From Melampsora larici-populina 98AG31 (lineage: Eukaryota; Basidiomycota; Pucciniomycetes; Pucciniales; Melampsoraceae), in contig NW_006768771.1 of the NCBI RefSeq assembly GCF_000204055.1, positions 1,416,267 through 1,480,266 of the forward strand: a DNA stretch of 64,000 nucleotides, written 5' to 3'. Position 1 is the stretch's first letter. Each line of letters opens with the position of its first letter. This document shows, one piece after another, positions 24,295 to 35,936 of the stretch. The position numbers and the translations under genes are program-made. The notes under the pieces are model-generated. The model saw only the letters and a list, made by a program, of their open reading frames with translations, was not told where the DNA came from and did no database searches.

Positions 24295-25165
24295 ATGGCC
24301 TCTGAACCTGACATCACCGCTTCAATCAACGCCGTCCTAACTACCACCAGCAAAGTACCAGCCCTTTCACTCTGCCTCCCTAAATGTTGAAAGCCTCATT
24401 CTACCTTCATGTTCTTCATCTACACAGACGACGATCTTGCGCCCCCAAACGATACCAGATGCCGTAGCTTGGCACAAGACCGACACCAACCTCATCTTAA
24501 AAGATGAGCAAGGGCAGCACGTTACCAGCCCGCTTAAAGCCTATGGATTTAGCTTGGCGAGTGAGGTACTCACCCGTCATTGGACCTACAACATCCATGG
24601 CGGTTTGGGTCAAAACGCCATTACAGGCGAATATTTTGTCAAACATAGCAGCATCACCCAAAGTCTGGTGGCCACTGTGCCTCCTCAACCTCAACATCTT
24701 GCTGGAAAAGCCATGATCAGTGGGATCGGCAAGGTCGTTAAGGTGAATATTGACAATCTCAATGAAGACAGTGACTGGCACCTTACAGTTCAAGCTGAAC
24801 ATGACATCTTCAACCCTGAAGTGAGGCATGATCTAGCTCTTTCTAACAAAAATACAATGATATGGTTGACTAACGATGTCTTTATTATTCCTTATTGATT
24901 ATGACACTCAGGAAAGAAAGAAAAACACATTCGAGATCATCTATCGGTTTGGCAATTTTTCTCCAGAGTTATGCGAAATGAAGAACATCGCATTGGGTTC
25001 CTTCATGTATTTCCTTGGTACTGTTGATTCCAAAGACATCACGACACAAAGGCTCATTGTTCAAGTGTGTGTCCATCTCGTCTCAATAGTTTTATCTTAT
25101 CCACTGACTTAACTGTGGTGGCTTTCCAGGTGCTCCGTCATAACGTGGTAGTATTCCACAAATAG
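24295..25165 (+). CDS. Unrecognised 213-residue protein
   Basis: Four exons: 24295-24354, 24428-24820, 24912-25064, 25130-25165; introns 65-91 nt, all phase 0, ending with TAG. It starts 'MASEPDITASINAVL'. The middle contains 'RHWTYNIHGGLGQNAITGEYFVKHSSITQ' style sequence and the last exon is only 12 codons. No signal peptide, membrane segment or cysteine cluster. It is in tandem with the gene at 21638, which has the same all-phase-0 short-intron design, and it converges on the KDZ-associated gene at 25529, so it may be cargo of, or simply inserted beside, a KDZ unit. Function unknown. Confidence 0.6.
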
Positions 25166-25528
25166 TTTCCCATATCCGAGATGGTAAACTTGATTGAAAG
25201 AATGGGTGAAGTTGCAATATGAATTGTATCCAGCATGGTCATGTGAAGTCCTCCTCACATTCCCATATGTTTAACATTGATACAATTATATCCACATTGT
25301 TCTTCTCCAAACTCATGAGCCATGAACTGTACGTGTCTCGGGATCATTCATGCCACCTAAGTGCCAAAATTTAGATTTAGAGGAGATGAGAATTATTACT
25401 TGTGTGTATAAATTTCATTTTCTGTCCCATCATTTCGAATCGATTACATAATTGAGGAGTCGGAAAATAAGGACAGACAGTATAGAAGACATTGTTATGA
25501 ATGATAATAAATGATTTGAATCAATGAT
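25166..25528. other. Convergent spacer
   Basis: AT-rich 363 bp between two convergent 3' ends; nothing recognised. Confidence 0.5.
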
Positions 25529-27986
25529 TCAAATGATTCCAATACCAAGGAACTCCATACCCGGTCGCTTGCTCAATTTTTTGGAGAGCCACAAATTCCT
25601 CAAGTCAACCATCTCTTCCAAAAAGAAATTATAACGGAGGGAATGCATGTTACAACAGATCGACGCAAAACCTCTGTACCATATATTGGTGAGTTCCGCC
25701 GCAGATGCGTTGAATACCCATTGTCCATTTTCCTGTATATCTGGAAATAGTTTTGGGTCTGTGAACTTTTTGCAAAACTCGTCAGTTTCGGCGTGGGAAC
25801 GATGATGGAATGGGTCCACTGGGATCACTGTCCCTTGGAAGCGTTCTGTCTTGCCTGATCCGTGATATATGTGTTCGGTGAGTCGGCAGGCGTTGTCGTA
25901 AAACACCACTTTGGGAATCCCTTGAGGAAAGGTCTCCTCTAGAAAATGCTACATCGAACAAACACAATCCAAAGTCAGAAGGAGCTTTGAACATAGCTCA
26001 CCTATTTCAGTGCACTCACCTTGACTGCACTGACGGATTCAGAGTGGTAGAATGTTTTGCGCGCCAAAACGATACCACAACATCCAACACAGAGTTGATC
26101 GTTGTGGGTCCGACATCTTGACATGACCATTTTACTTTGGGCTTGAGATTCGCCACCATCGCGAGCCCCCTCATGTGATCGATTGGTCTCGTCAGCTTCC
26201 CGTAGGCCATCAAGATCATTGAACTCTGCGGTGTCAGCATTGAGATGCACGGTGGGATCCGAGGGTAAATTGGAGCCGGGACGATTTAGAATGGCGGTGA
26301 GGGAAAAATTCGACTTGACTCGTTTGGTGAATTTGGCCCACGCTTCAATGTGAGCAGCGTCACCACAAGTCTTCGAGTCGGTCAGAGCATCTCGTCTGCA
26401 AGGCTGCACATGGCAACGATTGCCCAAAAGTTCTAAGTGATACGGACAAAAGCAATCGTTGATATTTTCCAGGCGATGAGTGCAAGGTCCTTTGGGGAGC
26501 GGTTGACCTGAAGCCGTAGCCAGCTCTGCGAGCTGTTCCGGGGACGCACTGCAACACCAGTGGCCGATGGTCAGTCCATCGGTGACCACCGCTCGTATCC
26601 CTGGATGGAGGCAACATGGTGTCAATCAAACGTGGGCAGCAAACAAAGTACATCATGAATGTCCGTACCGATCCAAATTTCTTCACCTGTCTCAGGATTG
26701 ACTGTTGACTTCACACGGACACAGCTACTGCAGTAGTGGTCTCAGAACCGAGTACCTTCAATATCGAGTCGGTCCAGGTGGGCGGCAATCGCCGGGTCGA
26801 ACCGTGCGTCATCAGTTCCACTCGCAGGCACAGAAAGTTGTGTGTTTCGGCGGTCTTCATGGGTGAGCAGAGCACGTATTTCCAGGGCGTCTAGGCACAC
26901 TGCCTCTGACATGGACGGGGAAAACCCCTGTGCAGATCCAAACTGGGGGACATCCGAGTCTTCGACATGAAGCTCGTTGTACCAGTTGGTCAAGTTAAAG
27001 TGGGAGACGCTAGTAAGGGATGTGCAGTGGTTAAGAAAGACACGTTCAGCAAATGATTACAAAAACACATGCAGTTTGAAATGAACTAGATACATACTGC
27101 GCAAGCATTTGAATAACACGGAACTGGTGACACAGCCGGTTTGTGATGTAGTAGTGACAGTGGACGTGAAGGATTTCAACGTCGCGCCCCATGTCCAATG
27201 TGTAATAATGTCGAAAACCAGCGTTGGTGTAGTAACTGGGTCGATAGGTTGCGCCACAGCCTGGGGAATTGTTTGTTGCGTCAGCGTTGGAGATTTTCAA
27301 TTGACTTGAAATGAAGACAAACGATTACGCTTTACTAACCTGGGCAATCTAAGATGACAGTCTGGACAGAGTGGACACCATCTGTGTCGTAGAGATACCC
27401 ATCGAGGCGGCTATGGACATGTAAATTGTGTGCTTTTGGGCATATCACACATTGAGAGACCGGCGCGCGTAAAAAACGTTCGGGGATCTTAGTTGTCAAG
27501 TTAGATTGGAGTCCAAAGGCGCGGATGGATCCAATGGGGTCGAACGGTGTTGATGCTAACCACGGAAATGATAAACTCCATAAATCGTTCATCAGTGCGT
27601 GGGGGAAGTGGGGCGAAAGCGCAGTGGTGAGGAAAGGCAAGATTGTCGGCCCCCGTTTTGGTGTGAGACGCAAGGAAACACCGGCACTACGTTGGACCTC
27701 GGAGGCTAGGGAGAAGAATCGAACAAAGTCGGTGATAGTAAGTGTTTGACTGAGTTGAGGACTGGTGGCGGCAATGTGCGCTACAAAGTCGTGTAGCAGC
27801 ATGGTTGGCAGGTATGGGTCGAGTTGAAGAGAAGTACAAGAACATGGAAGGTAATGATTCACTGATGTCGAGGGGATGATCACACGGATGAAGGGCGAAT
27901 TGTGTCACACACCTGTCCAAGGACATGTTGGCAGCCATATCACGGATGGCGAAGCCCTTAGCGTATGTGCAAAACTCATAAGGCAT
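25529..27986 (-). pseudogene. KDZ-associated CxC5/CxC6-like protein, one nonsense codon
   Basis: Six exons on the minus strand: 27986-27911, 27861-27340, 27260-27098, 27009-26669, 26600-26020, 25948-25529 (701 codons). Exon junctions keep phase. The CxC5-type cluster is 'CVICPKAHNLHVH...VILDCPGCGATYRPSYYTN', followed by 'FNLTNWYNELH', 'HYCSSCVRV', then the CxC6-like Cys/His region 'CTHRLENINDCFCPYHLELLGNRC...CRRDAL'. The last exon has 'VVFYDNACRLTEHIYH', 'DPFHHRSHAETDEFCKKF', 'NIWYRGFASICCNMHSLRYNFFLEEMV'. These clusters occur next to or fused with KDZ transposases of basidiomycetes. TGA at 26742-26744 interrupts the frame just before 'DHYCSSC'. Exon 1 and the start are the least certain parts. 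Confidence 0.75.
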
Positions 27987-27995
27987 AATTGATGT

Positions 27996-28377
27996 TATTG
28001 GTATAGGGCTGTGACCCGGCCCTGAGAGTTCGTGGCCGGCCCCGGGGCCAAGCCCGACCCTGGGTAGACCCGAGGTCCCCTGGAAACTTCTCAGGGCCGA
28101 CCAGGGCCTGCCCGAATCTCAGGCCTTAGGTGTCCGGGCAGGGCCGGGCCCAGATTTACGAGTAAAAAACCCTTGGAAAGGGAAAATTTTTATATTATTT
28201 TTGGCGAAAACAGGATCGGGCAGACGGCCGGGCCGGGCGCCCGGGGCGCCCGCAGGGCTTTGCACCCTATTCTGATTAGGTTTCAGAGCCCCGAGGCCGG
28301 GACCGCCAGCGTTAAAAATATCGCCGGGCACCTTCGGCCGGGCAGGGCCGGGACCGGGTCACAGCCCTATATTGGTA
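27996..28377. mobile_element. Non-autonomous hAT element, GC-rich, with 8-bp duplication
   Basis: Body 28004-28369 (366 bp) starts TAGGGCTGTGACCCGG and ends CCGGGTCACAGCCCTA, a perfect inverted pair. It is flanked on both sides by TATTGGTA (27996-28003 and 28370-28377), an exact 8-bp target-site duplication. The interior is mostly CCGGGC/GGGCCG words. The termini match the right end of the hAT element at 31497 (TAGGGGTATGACCCGG when read inward) and the fragment at 51506-51566, so it is a deletion derivative or MITE of that family. It sits 17 bp upstream of the ATG of the minus-strand KDZ-associated gene. Confidence 0.92.
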
Positions 28378-28648
28378 TGTGGTCAGTTTTACATACACAG
28401 ACGAGACTGATAGACCCATAAAGTTATGCGTTATGACAGGTGGTTCCCAGAGTCCCAGATTCCCAGAGGGTCCCAGGCGCGCCCCCCGGATCCTCTAGTT
28501 TACCGGTTTCCTAATCTGTTTGTAATCGCCTCGAGCCTCGGTCTTCCGATTTCGAATTTCTCCATCAACTTCGATCAAGTCAACTTTTTTGCCTTTAACC
28601 TGCCGCAGCAGCTACAGGCTACAGCAAAATGCGCAGCGCTCAAGAATC
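28378..28648. other. Spacer between hAT insertions
   Basis: No gene accepted. Contains the original target of the element that follows. Confidence 0.4.
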
Positions 28649-28674
28649 ACACAAGCGACATTCTCGATGAAATC

Positions 28675-31497
28675 CTGGCCCTGCCCGGCCGAGTCTGCCC
28701 GAGGGGTTTTGAAGTCATCACGGGGCTCGGTCCGGGGCCCTAGCCCTAACCTGATGATAGAGCCAAAGGCCCTGTTCCAGGGCCACTCGGGGCCAGGGCC
28801 GCCGTAAAATCCTGGCCCAACAAAGGGGTGAAAGGGTTGTTGAGACACCTTCCACCCCTTTTCCGCATACCCTCGCACCCTTTCACACCCCATCATCCAC
28901 CCCAATGTCACGACGAAGCCTTCGTCGTGAGGTCACCGATCCACAACCCACCACCACCAACACCAACATGTCCACCACCTCCAGTACGACTTCTAACTCA
29001 ATCGCACCATCCGACTCAGTCTCCGCGGTGGCTAGTGCCGTCGAATCCGAACATACTGCCACCAACCGTACCTCTTGGGTGTGGCAGTATTTTTCAACCG
29101 TTACGTTCAGGGACGGCACCACCTCAAATGTCTGCCGTGCCAACAAAGGTCGTGTTGACACAGTTCCAGACTTGGAGGCCCCTGTTGTTGTGTGTCAAGA
29201 TCCGATCGCCATCGATAAGACTGGAAGTACCAAATCTATGAGCCGCCATCTCTTGCGTGCTCATGGCATTGTTGCTCCGATCGACACCTCTCAACAAACC
29301 CTTACAGCCTTTTCTGCAAGTGGAAAGACTAGTAGTGTAAGTATATTTGTTTTCAAATTTTTATTCAAGTTTTGTCATACTTTCCTTTTTTTTTCTCATA
29401 CTTTTCTTTTTTTTTCAAGATGGGATCTCTTAACAGGAGAAACCTCACAAATGCAGTTATCCGGCTTATCGTTAATCAAGAACTCCCAGTTTCTCTTGTC
29501 GACGCTCCTTCCTTCCGCGAGCTTTTATCCTGGATTAACCCAGCTGTCGCCCCGATTATGTCGAAACAAACCGCCATCACCGACGGTATCTTCTCTCAAT
29601 TCCGTCTTGCTCGCAACCGTCTCACTTCCCTCTTCGCTTCATTGGACTACATCAGCATCACTTGTGATGCTTGGACTTCACCTAGTAGCGTACCGATGCT
29701 TGGAATTACGGCTCACTGGATGACCGAGGATTTCAAATGCAATCGGTGGTTTTAGCTTTGAAGGAAATCGATGGAGCCCATACTGGTAAAAACATGGCTG
29801 CTCTCATCAAGCACACATTAGATCAATTCAGTATCACCGATAAACTCTACTCCATTACTGCTGATAATGCTTCAAACAATCAAACCATGGGTCGAGAACT
29901 CCAACAGCTCATACCTCAATTCGATCCTGAGAAGAACCTCCATGGCTGTGTCGCCCATGTTATCAATCTAGTCGCCAAAGCCGGAATCTCGATTTTTGAC
30001 AGCAAGACTCCTCCTGATCCTCTCAGTGCTTTAGATCCTCAACTACCTCAAGATGACGATATTCCTGATGGTACTAATTCTTTGATTGAACCTACTCCGC
30101 ATCTCGAAGTCCACTCAATCTTAACTCGAATTCGCAGCTTCCATAAAAAAGTCCGATTGAGCACTCAGCTCAAACAGGCTCTGGACCAATTCATCGCCAC
30201 TTCCTCACAGCCTCGAAAGGTCGGACTGATTCATGAGGTTTCAACTCGATGGTCTTCAACCTTTTATTCTCTCGAACGATTCTTTGAACTCAAGAAGGTC
30301 CTTCAATCGTATTGCAATGTCAATGATAGTTTAGAACCTTTCGCCCTAACCGAAGACGAATGGACCTTGGTTGGCAACTTAGTCAAGTTTCTCCGACCTC
30401 TTGCGATTGTGATCAAGGAAATTGAAGCCGATGACTATCCCACCTTCTCACGAGCAATGCCCGACTATCAATGGCTCATTGAAAAACTCGAAAAAGTAAG
30501 TTTTTCTTTCCTTAACCACTTATGGATATTTACACAATTTCTAACCAATCTTTTTCAAACATAGGCATGGGGGGCTTCTGATTGTACCAACTTGAAGGCA
30601 GCAATTCGTCCTATGGTCAAGAAACTAGTCCGATATTCCACATTAGCTTTGAAGAAGCCTGTTTACATATGTTCCCCAATTCTCGACCCTCGCCGAAAGC
30701 TCAATGCTGTGACTGCTTTTACTTTAGAAGAACTCGGATTTGACAAAGATCAACTCATAAATTACTTTACCGAGCAAGCTCGCAAATTCAAACCCCCTCT
30801 CGATCCTGAGATCGAAATCGTCGAATCAGACCCTGTGTTCGAAGATGACGATGATAGACCACACCACTTTATCAAACGACGCAAATGTGTTCAACTTGAA
30901 GATGAAGTGAGGGAGTACCTTCTTGCCCCTCTTGTGGATGAACGTACCGATATCTTAGTATTCTGGAAAACTAATCGCTCAAACTGGCCAATCCTTGCTC
31001 GGATGGCTATGGTAATGCTTGCTATTCCTGCTTCGGGTGGTCCTTCAGAAAGGATATTTTCAGCTGGTTCAAGGGTGATGTCTGATTATCGATCACAGAT
31101 GACCAATCAGAACTTTGAAGCTCAGATTTGTCTCAAGTCATGGGGGATTATTCTTTCCGTGTAGTTTGGCTTGTCTTTTTTTTCTATTCTAAACTTCTTT
31201 ATTGTTTTCTCTACACTCTTTAATGGTCTTTTGTTTATTTATTCTTTCTGCACGCTCATTTGTGTCCTCATTTACAAAGATTTTTTTATTTGTGTCTTGC
31301 TCTTTTTGCTCAATTAACTCAATTTGTGTCCTCGAATCCCCTCACAAACAGCTGGCCCGACCCGGGCCTAAAGGCAGGCCCGACCCATGGCCTGCCCGTG
31401 CCTGCCCGCTAGCCATCTGAGGCACCTCGTGGCCGAGGCCGGTTTTGACCCGGCCCCAGGGCCGGCCCTGAAATTGCGGGGCCGGGTCATACCCCTA
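28675..31497 (+). mobile_element. hAT DNA transposon with GC-rich ends, left terminus abnormal
   Basis: Right end (31345-31497) is a GC-rich subterminal block ending ...CCGGGTCATACCCCTA. The left GC-rich block (about 28675-28820) lacks the expected inward TAGGGGTATGACC terminus and instead starts directly after a copy of flanking DNA. Encodes the transposase at 28905-31164. Confidence 0.75.
28905..31164 (+). pseudogene. hAT transposase, BED finger to dimerisation domain, one frameshift
   Basis: Exons 28905-29336, 29420-30495 (frame shifts near 29735) and 30565-31164; introns 83 and 69 nt, phase 0; about 700 residues. The N-terminus is Ser/Thr-rich followed by a BED-type zinc finger ending 'TKSMSRHLLRAHGI'. 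The catalytic part has 'YISITCDAWTSPSSVPMLGITAHWMTEDFK', then 'LYSITADNASNN' and 'HGCVAHVINLVAKAG'. The C-terminal hAT dimerisation region reads 'FWKTNRSNWPILARMAMVMLAIPASGGPSERIFSAG'. At 29732-29736 the reading frame needs one more A in an A-run to pass from '...TEDFK' into 'MQSVVLALKEIDGAHTG'. This is either a one-base deletion or an assembly error in the homopolymer; no nonsense codons are present, so the copy is young. Confidence 0.9.
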
Positions 31498-31522
31498 CAC
31501 AAGCGACATTCTCGATGAAATC

Positions 31523-33038
31523 TTCATCACACGTTCTCAAGTTCGATCATGCCACACTTCAGAGCACTTCCTCTCAAAGCCACGTTTCTCACACATGTGG
31601 TATCAACACTCGGGAAATAGATGCTGGTGAGGTGGAGAAACCATTGGAAAATATACCTGCCATTGCAATATTTGAATTTCCGTTCGATAGGTTGTTGTCA
31701 CATGCTTTCACGATCAAAAATTTGAGTGGCTTCTACTTGACCAAGAAAGACAGTATGCTCCAAACTTTCTGTCTTTATTCTCCAAAGTGGTGATTTCAGG
31801 CTTTTTTCGAACCATCACTTTTTACAAACACTAAGAACTATTCAGAAGCTTGGACATTGATAGAGGTCCTTTGAGGACGATTAGAATTCACATAGCTCTA
31901 AGCTGATTAGATCTAATTGAAAACTCTACCTGAAAGCTTCAAAGAGTCACTTTCTGGTTCTGTTCAAAGAGCTCAAATTAAAAATATACAATTGGGATTG
32001 AGGGAAGTAGGAAATATCCTTCGAGGTTTGTAGATTGATGAAATGCTTCAAAGACTGTGATACTGACCAGATCAAATGAAGTATCTCAAAGAAAAGTTTA
32101 TAGGATCTTCGTAAATGAAATCCATGTGGTGGTAATCTAGGAAAGAGATCATTGAGTGTATCCACAAATATTATAAACACCACTGATCTCTTACATTATT
32201 ATCATATTTTGTTTATTTGATTTTGCAGCCTTATACTATTAGGGCTCAGGGCTGATTTGAATGGTAGAGATGGACTCAAAATATATGTATGGATCAGCTT
32301 TGTGATAGATTTGTCAGATATAAGGGCTTAAGCTGCATATTCAGCATGTTATAGGTGGGAAGAAGGCCCAGGACTGCATCTACGTTGAAAAAATGGCTCG
32401 CATGAGAGCATGGCAGTTGTTGCTCATACTAAAGAAAATTGTTGGACCGCAAGACATCCATCAATTCCACAGCCAAATCCCAACATAAAGATCATTTGCA
32501 GTATCACATTGGTCAAGCAAGTGCGGGTATTGTGGTTGCTTTCCACGTTGGGCAATGTGATCGTAACAGTCAACGTTTCATGCTATGACTATGATGTGCT
32601 AACTACCAAAAGGTTGTTCCTTGTGACCGGCGAACTTTCATACATATTCATGGTGCAGAACAAACCAAAGATTTTACGTCCATATTGGGTATGTTAGGTA
32701 AGGTAAGTTGACAATGCGGCTGGCCGCCCAGGGTCTACATAGTAGACATGACCGTAACTGCATCTGTTTTTACATTTTTGAGAATTCTCAGCGGGCAGGC
32801 TTTCCCGAATCGGCTAGATAGAACATCCTTCCAAGAAGTTGGAACAAGCCATCCTATATCTACCATTTATCCTGGGGCCTATCTTTCAGGCTGTATGGCG
32901 CTTGATCCAAAACATCGTCGGAGGCATACAAACAATTGAGGGTCCATGGAAGTCAAAATCCTATATAAACCCCCGCTCTAATTCTCTCAGAATCGAAAAC
33001 ACACCATTCCCCATCCCCCCTTTCACCACAACATCTTC
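31523..33038. other. Intergenic and promoter of the secreted-protein pair
   Basis: No gene accepted. From about 32760 the sequence is a diverged copy of 34750-35034, upstream of the second paralogue. Confidence 0.5.
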
Positions 33039-33956
33039 ATGAATCAATTCTGGCTTGCCTTTTTCTGCGTTACGGCCTTCGTGGCTTCTGCTATCAGCGT
33101 TGACGTTATTTGCAATGCGGGCCGAGGCTTACAGACTTATGCCCCGGACCCGAGCTACGTTAGTGAGTAATGTGCTTTTTTCGTTCGTATTGTCCTGAAC
33201 AAGACGCCAGGCGATGTCTGATAGATAACCATTCTCCTTGTCCTAATTTCTCTGGAAATATCAGCTTGCTATACCGCTGTTCGTAATCAGAATCCGCAAG
33301 AATTTAAGTGCCCCTGGAATCGGTGTACCCAGGCCTCAGGTAGGCGCCTTATCTCATCCTTTGACTCAGTCCCTCAACCACACAATCCGAGTGTCCCGCA
33401 CTGACACTAATTGCCCAACCTCCTTGGCTGCTGTTGAAACCTTTATCAGGTCAGAATTGTATAGTCAATAACCATAAATGGAACGATCCGACTGTTAGTT
33501 TCACTTGCGATAAAGATTACGTTCTGAACCCTGGTGTCGGCGAACAGATCGGTAAGTTGTCAACAATCTGCCGCCCTGGGATGCAAACGCGATTCTTGTT
33601 CGCTCTATGTGGAATTTCCATCCTCTAATCGAGTTCATGACTTTCCATAGGGTGTGATGTAAATGCAGACTATGCCCGCAAGTGCCCTGGAGGTAACGGT
33701 AAGTCACTTCCCATGTGACAGTTCCAGCAATTATTTTACTTATCAACTGACTGGTCCGATGACTATAAATTGACCGTCTATAGGAAAAGATTGTATAGCC
33801 TCAGGCTCAGACAGCGGCAGTCACTCGGCTACATGTGTGAAAATCAACGTCCACTCCCGTAAGTCTCGCTCAAATTCTATGTAAAATCAGGCATTACAAT
33901 TTATTGACACTATAATTTAAAATCTTCCAGATTGCGGTGGTTGTGTTGCCTTTTAA
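33039..33956 (+). CDS. Secreted 12-cysteine protein, copy 1 (effector-like)
   Basis: Six exons: 33039-33162, 33265-33339, 33450-33551, 33651-33698, 33784-33858, 33931-33956; all five introns are phase 1. Product 149 residues. Signal peptide 'MNQFWLAFFCVTAFVASAIS' then mature start near 'VDVICNAGRG'. The mature part has 12 cysteines distributed 1, 3, 2, 2, 2, 2 over the exons, including 'CPWNRCTQAS', 'FTCDKDY', 'CPGG' and a C-terminal 'HCGGCV'. Even cysteine number and secretion suggest a disulfide-bonded extracellular protein. In a rust such proteins are effector candidates, but no known effector family is recognised and no host role can be read from the sequence. Its paralogue is 2 kb downstream. 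Confidence 0.85.
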
Positions 33957-35034
33957 TCAACAATCTGAAGTCTTTGTTCCACCAACCTGAGCTTCTGATA
34001 TCTCACCCGTGTGCAATCTCACCTGAAACAGTTTCTTTTCCGGATCTAACTTGTGTATATCCTCATCTTATAAAGACAGTGTTTCAACTTTATACCAATG
34101 AGCCCATGGATATCAATTGACAAGTCTTATTGCAACGCGTAAACGCATCATGATACTATACATATGTCAACAATATAGCTTTGGAGGTGCACGCAGAACT
34201 CTTGAGAATCATATATCATACCATGGGGTGGATGTCACACCTAAGTGAGAAGTTTATCCAAAGGCTAGAAAGCCTGCTTTTCTGGCTCTGTTCAAAACAC
34301 TCAGATTAGAAACATCAATGGAGATGAAGGAAGTATTGAAACTTTTAAAAAAGGTTTGGAATTGCAAACACGGTAATCAAAAGCATAAAAAATGGTGGAA
34401 GTAGTGCTGATGGGGGAAGTTTTCTGCAGGGGAAAAAGCGACTGATGAGCCATGCAAGTCATAAGGTATATATTCTGGGGAATTTGGCTGAGCTTTCCTG
34501 AGTTTACTTCTTCAACAAATTTTCGACCCGATTATGTAACTTCGATTTGGAAAAAATGTTTCGTAAAGAACATCAATTGTCCTCGATCAAGAATTGCCGT
34601 TTCCGCACTGGCAAAAGCTTATCACGGTCGGAAACCGCTTACTTAAACCTCTTGTGTGGCGAATCCTGAAGCTTCAAGGCTGTACAGGGCTTGATCCTAA
34701 GCTATTGTAGCCTGATCAGAATAATGAACAAATTCCGCAGGATCTTGGGCCTCAAGTTTTGCAGATGGAGTATAATTTACATCGCTTTGCGTAGGCCAGC
34801 TTTCCCCAACGGGAGTCATGCAACATCCTTTCAAGAAGCTGAAAGATGTTTCTATACCTTTTACCCTGAAGCTTCCTGGCTGTACAGAACTTGGACAGGA
34901 TAATGGTAGCCAACCAAAAATTTAGGGTCTATATGACATACGCCGCCAAATTTCACTATAAGATCCCCCTATAGGTCCCACAGAATCAAAGTCATAACCG
35001 CCCACCATTCCCCGCCTCGCACAACAACATCTTC

Positions 35035-35936
35035 ATGAATCCATTTTGGCTTTTCACTTTATGTGTTGCGGCCCTCGTGGCTTCTGTTATCAGCGCAGAC
35101 ATCATTTGTAATGCGGGCCGAGGCTTAAGAAGTATTCCAAACTCTGACACCGACGTTTGTGAGTAATATACTTTTTTCCTTCCGTATCGTCATGACCGCG
35201 ACGCGAGGAGACGACTGATCGTCATCCTTTTGCCGATCTCACTGAGAATATCAGCTTGTTATACCCCTGTTCCTCGTCAGCCACCGAAAGAATGGAGATG
35301 CCCCTGGAAACAGTGTACCCAGGCCTCAGGTGGGCAGTTCATCTCATCCTTCAACCCAGTCACTCAACCCCTCGATTCGAGTAAACAGCACTATCCACAT
35401 TTCCCCTTCTCTTTGATTGATGTAAAAACCTTTAATAGGTCACAATTGTGAGGTCAATCTCCATCAGTGGAACGCGAATACTGGTTTCACTTGTGACAAA
35501 GACTACATCCTCATGAACGGAAATCAAATCGGTAAGTTATCAACACTCTGCCTGCTTGGGCTTAACAGGGCATTATCTTTTACTACTCTATGTACGTGAA
35601 ATCTTCAACATTGATGGAGTGCATCACTTTCGATAGAGTGCCTTGTGAATACAGACTTCAACAAAAAGTGCCCTGGCGGTAAGTCGCCTTCCCAAGAGAA
35701 AGTTCCGACAATCATCTGACTTATCTATTGACCTTCTTACGACAACTCCATCATCCATAGATCCCGATTGTCAAGACACGACCACGACAGATGGGAATTG
35801 GGACGCAACATGTCAGCAAACCAACGTCCACTCCCGTGAGTCTCTCAAATCTTTTAAAAGCAGCGCATTGCAACAAATTATTGATATTGTGACTCCACAT
35901 CTTCCAGATTGCAAGAATTGTGTTCCCTTTCAATAA
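35035..35936 (+). CDS. Secreted 12-cysteine protein, copy 2 (effector-like)
   Basis: Six exons: 35035-35158, 35255-35329, 35439-35531, 35637-35678, 35761-35835, 35908-35936, all introns phase 1. Product 145 residues. Exons 1, 2 and 5 have exactly the same length as in copy 1 (124, 75, 75 nt); exons 3 and 4 are shorter by 9 and 6 nt. Signal peptide 'MNPFWLFTLCVAALVASVISA', mature 'DIICNAGRGL'. All 12 mature cysteines are at positions equivalent to copy 1 while the residues between them differ strongly ('CPWKQCTQAS', 'FTCDKDYI', 'KKCPG', 'HCKNCV'). Constant cysteine frame with variable loops points to diversification after tandem duplication. Confidence 0.85.

Larger units (their letters stand above)
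28649..31522. repeat. 26-bp direct repeat flanking the hAT element
   Basis: The string ACACAAGCGACATTC... (28649-28674) recurs exactly at 31497-31522. It is far longer than the 8 bp expected for a hAT insertion. See findings. Confidence 0.85.

Noticed and set aside
28004..28369. CRISPR or other repeat-spacer array suggested by repeated GC words
   Set aside because: A eukaryotic context with clear hAT termini and an 8-bp duplication explains the structure.
28675..28749. Second independent hAT end facing inward at the left of the 28-kb element
   Set aside because: The sequence ending ...GGCCCTAGCCCTA is only loosely like the known terminus; not enough to call a separate element.
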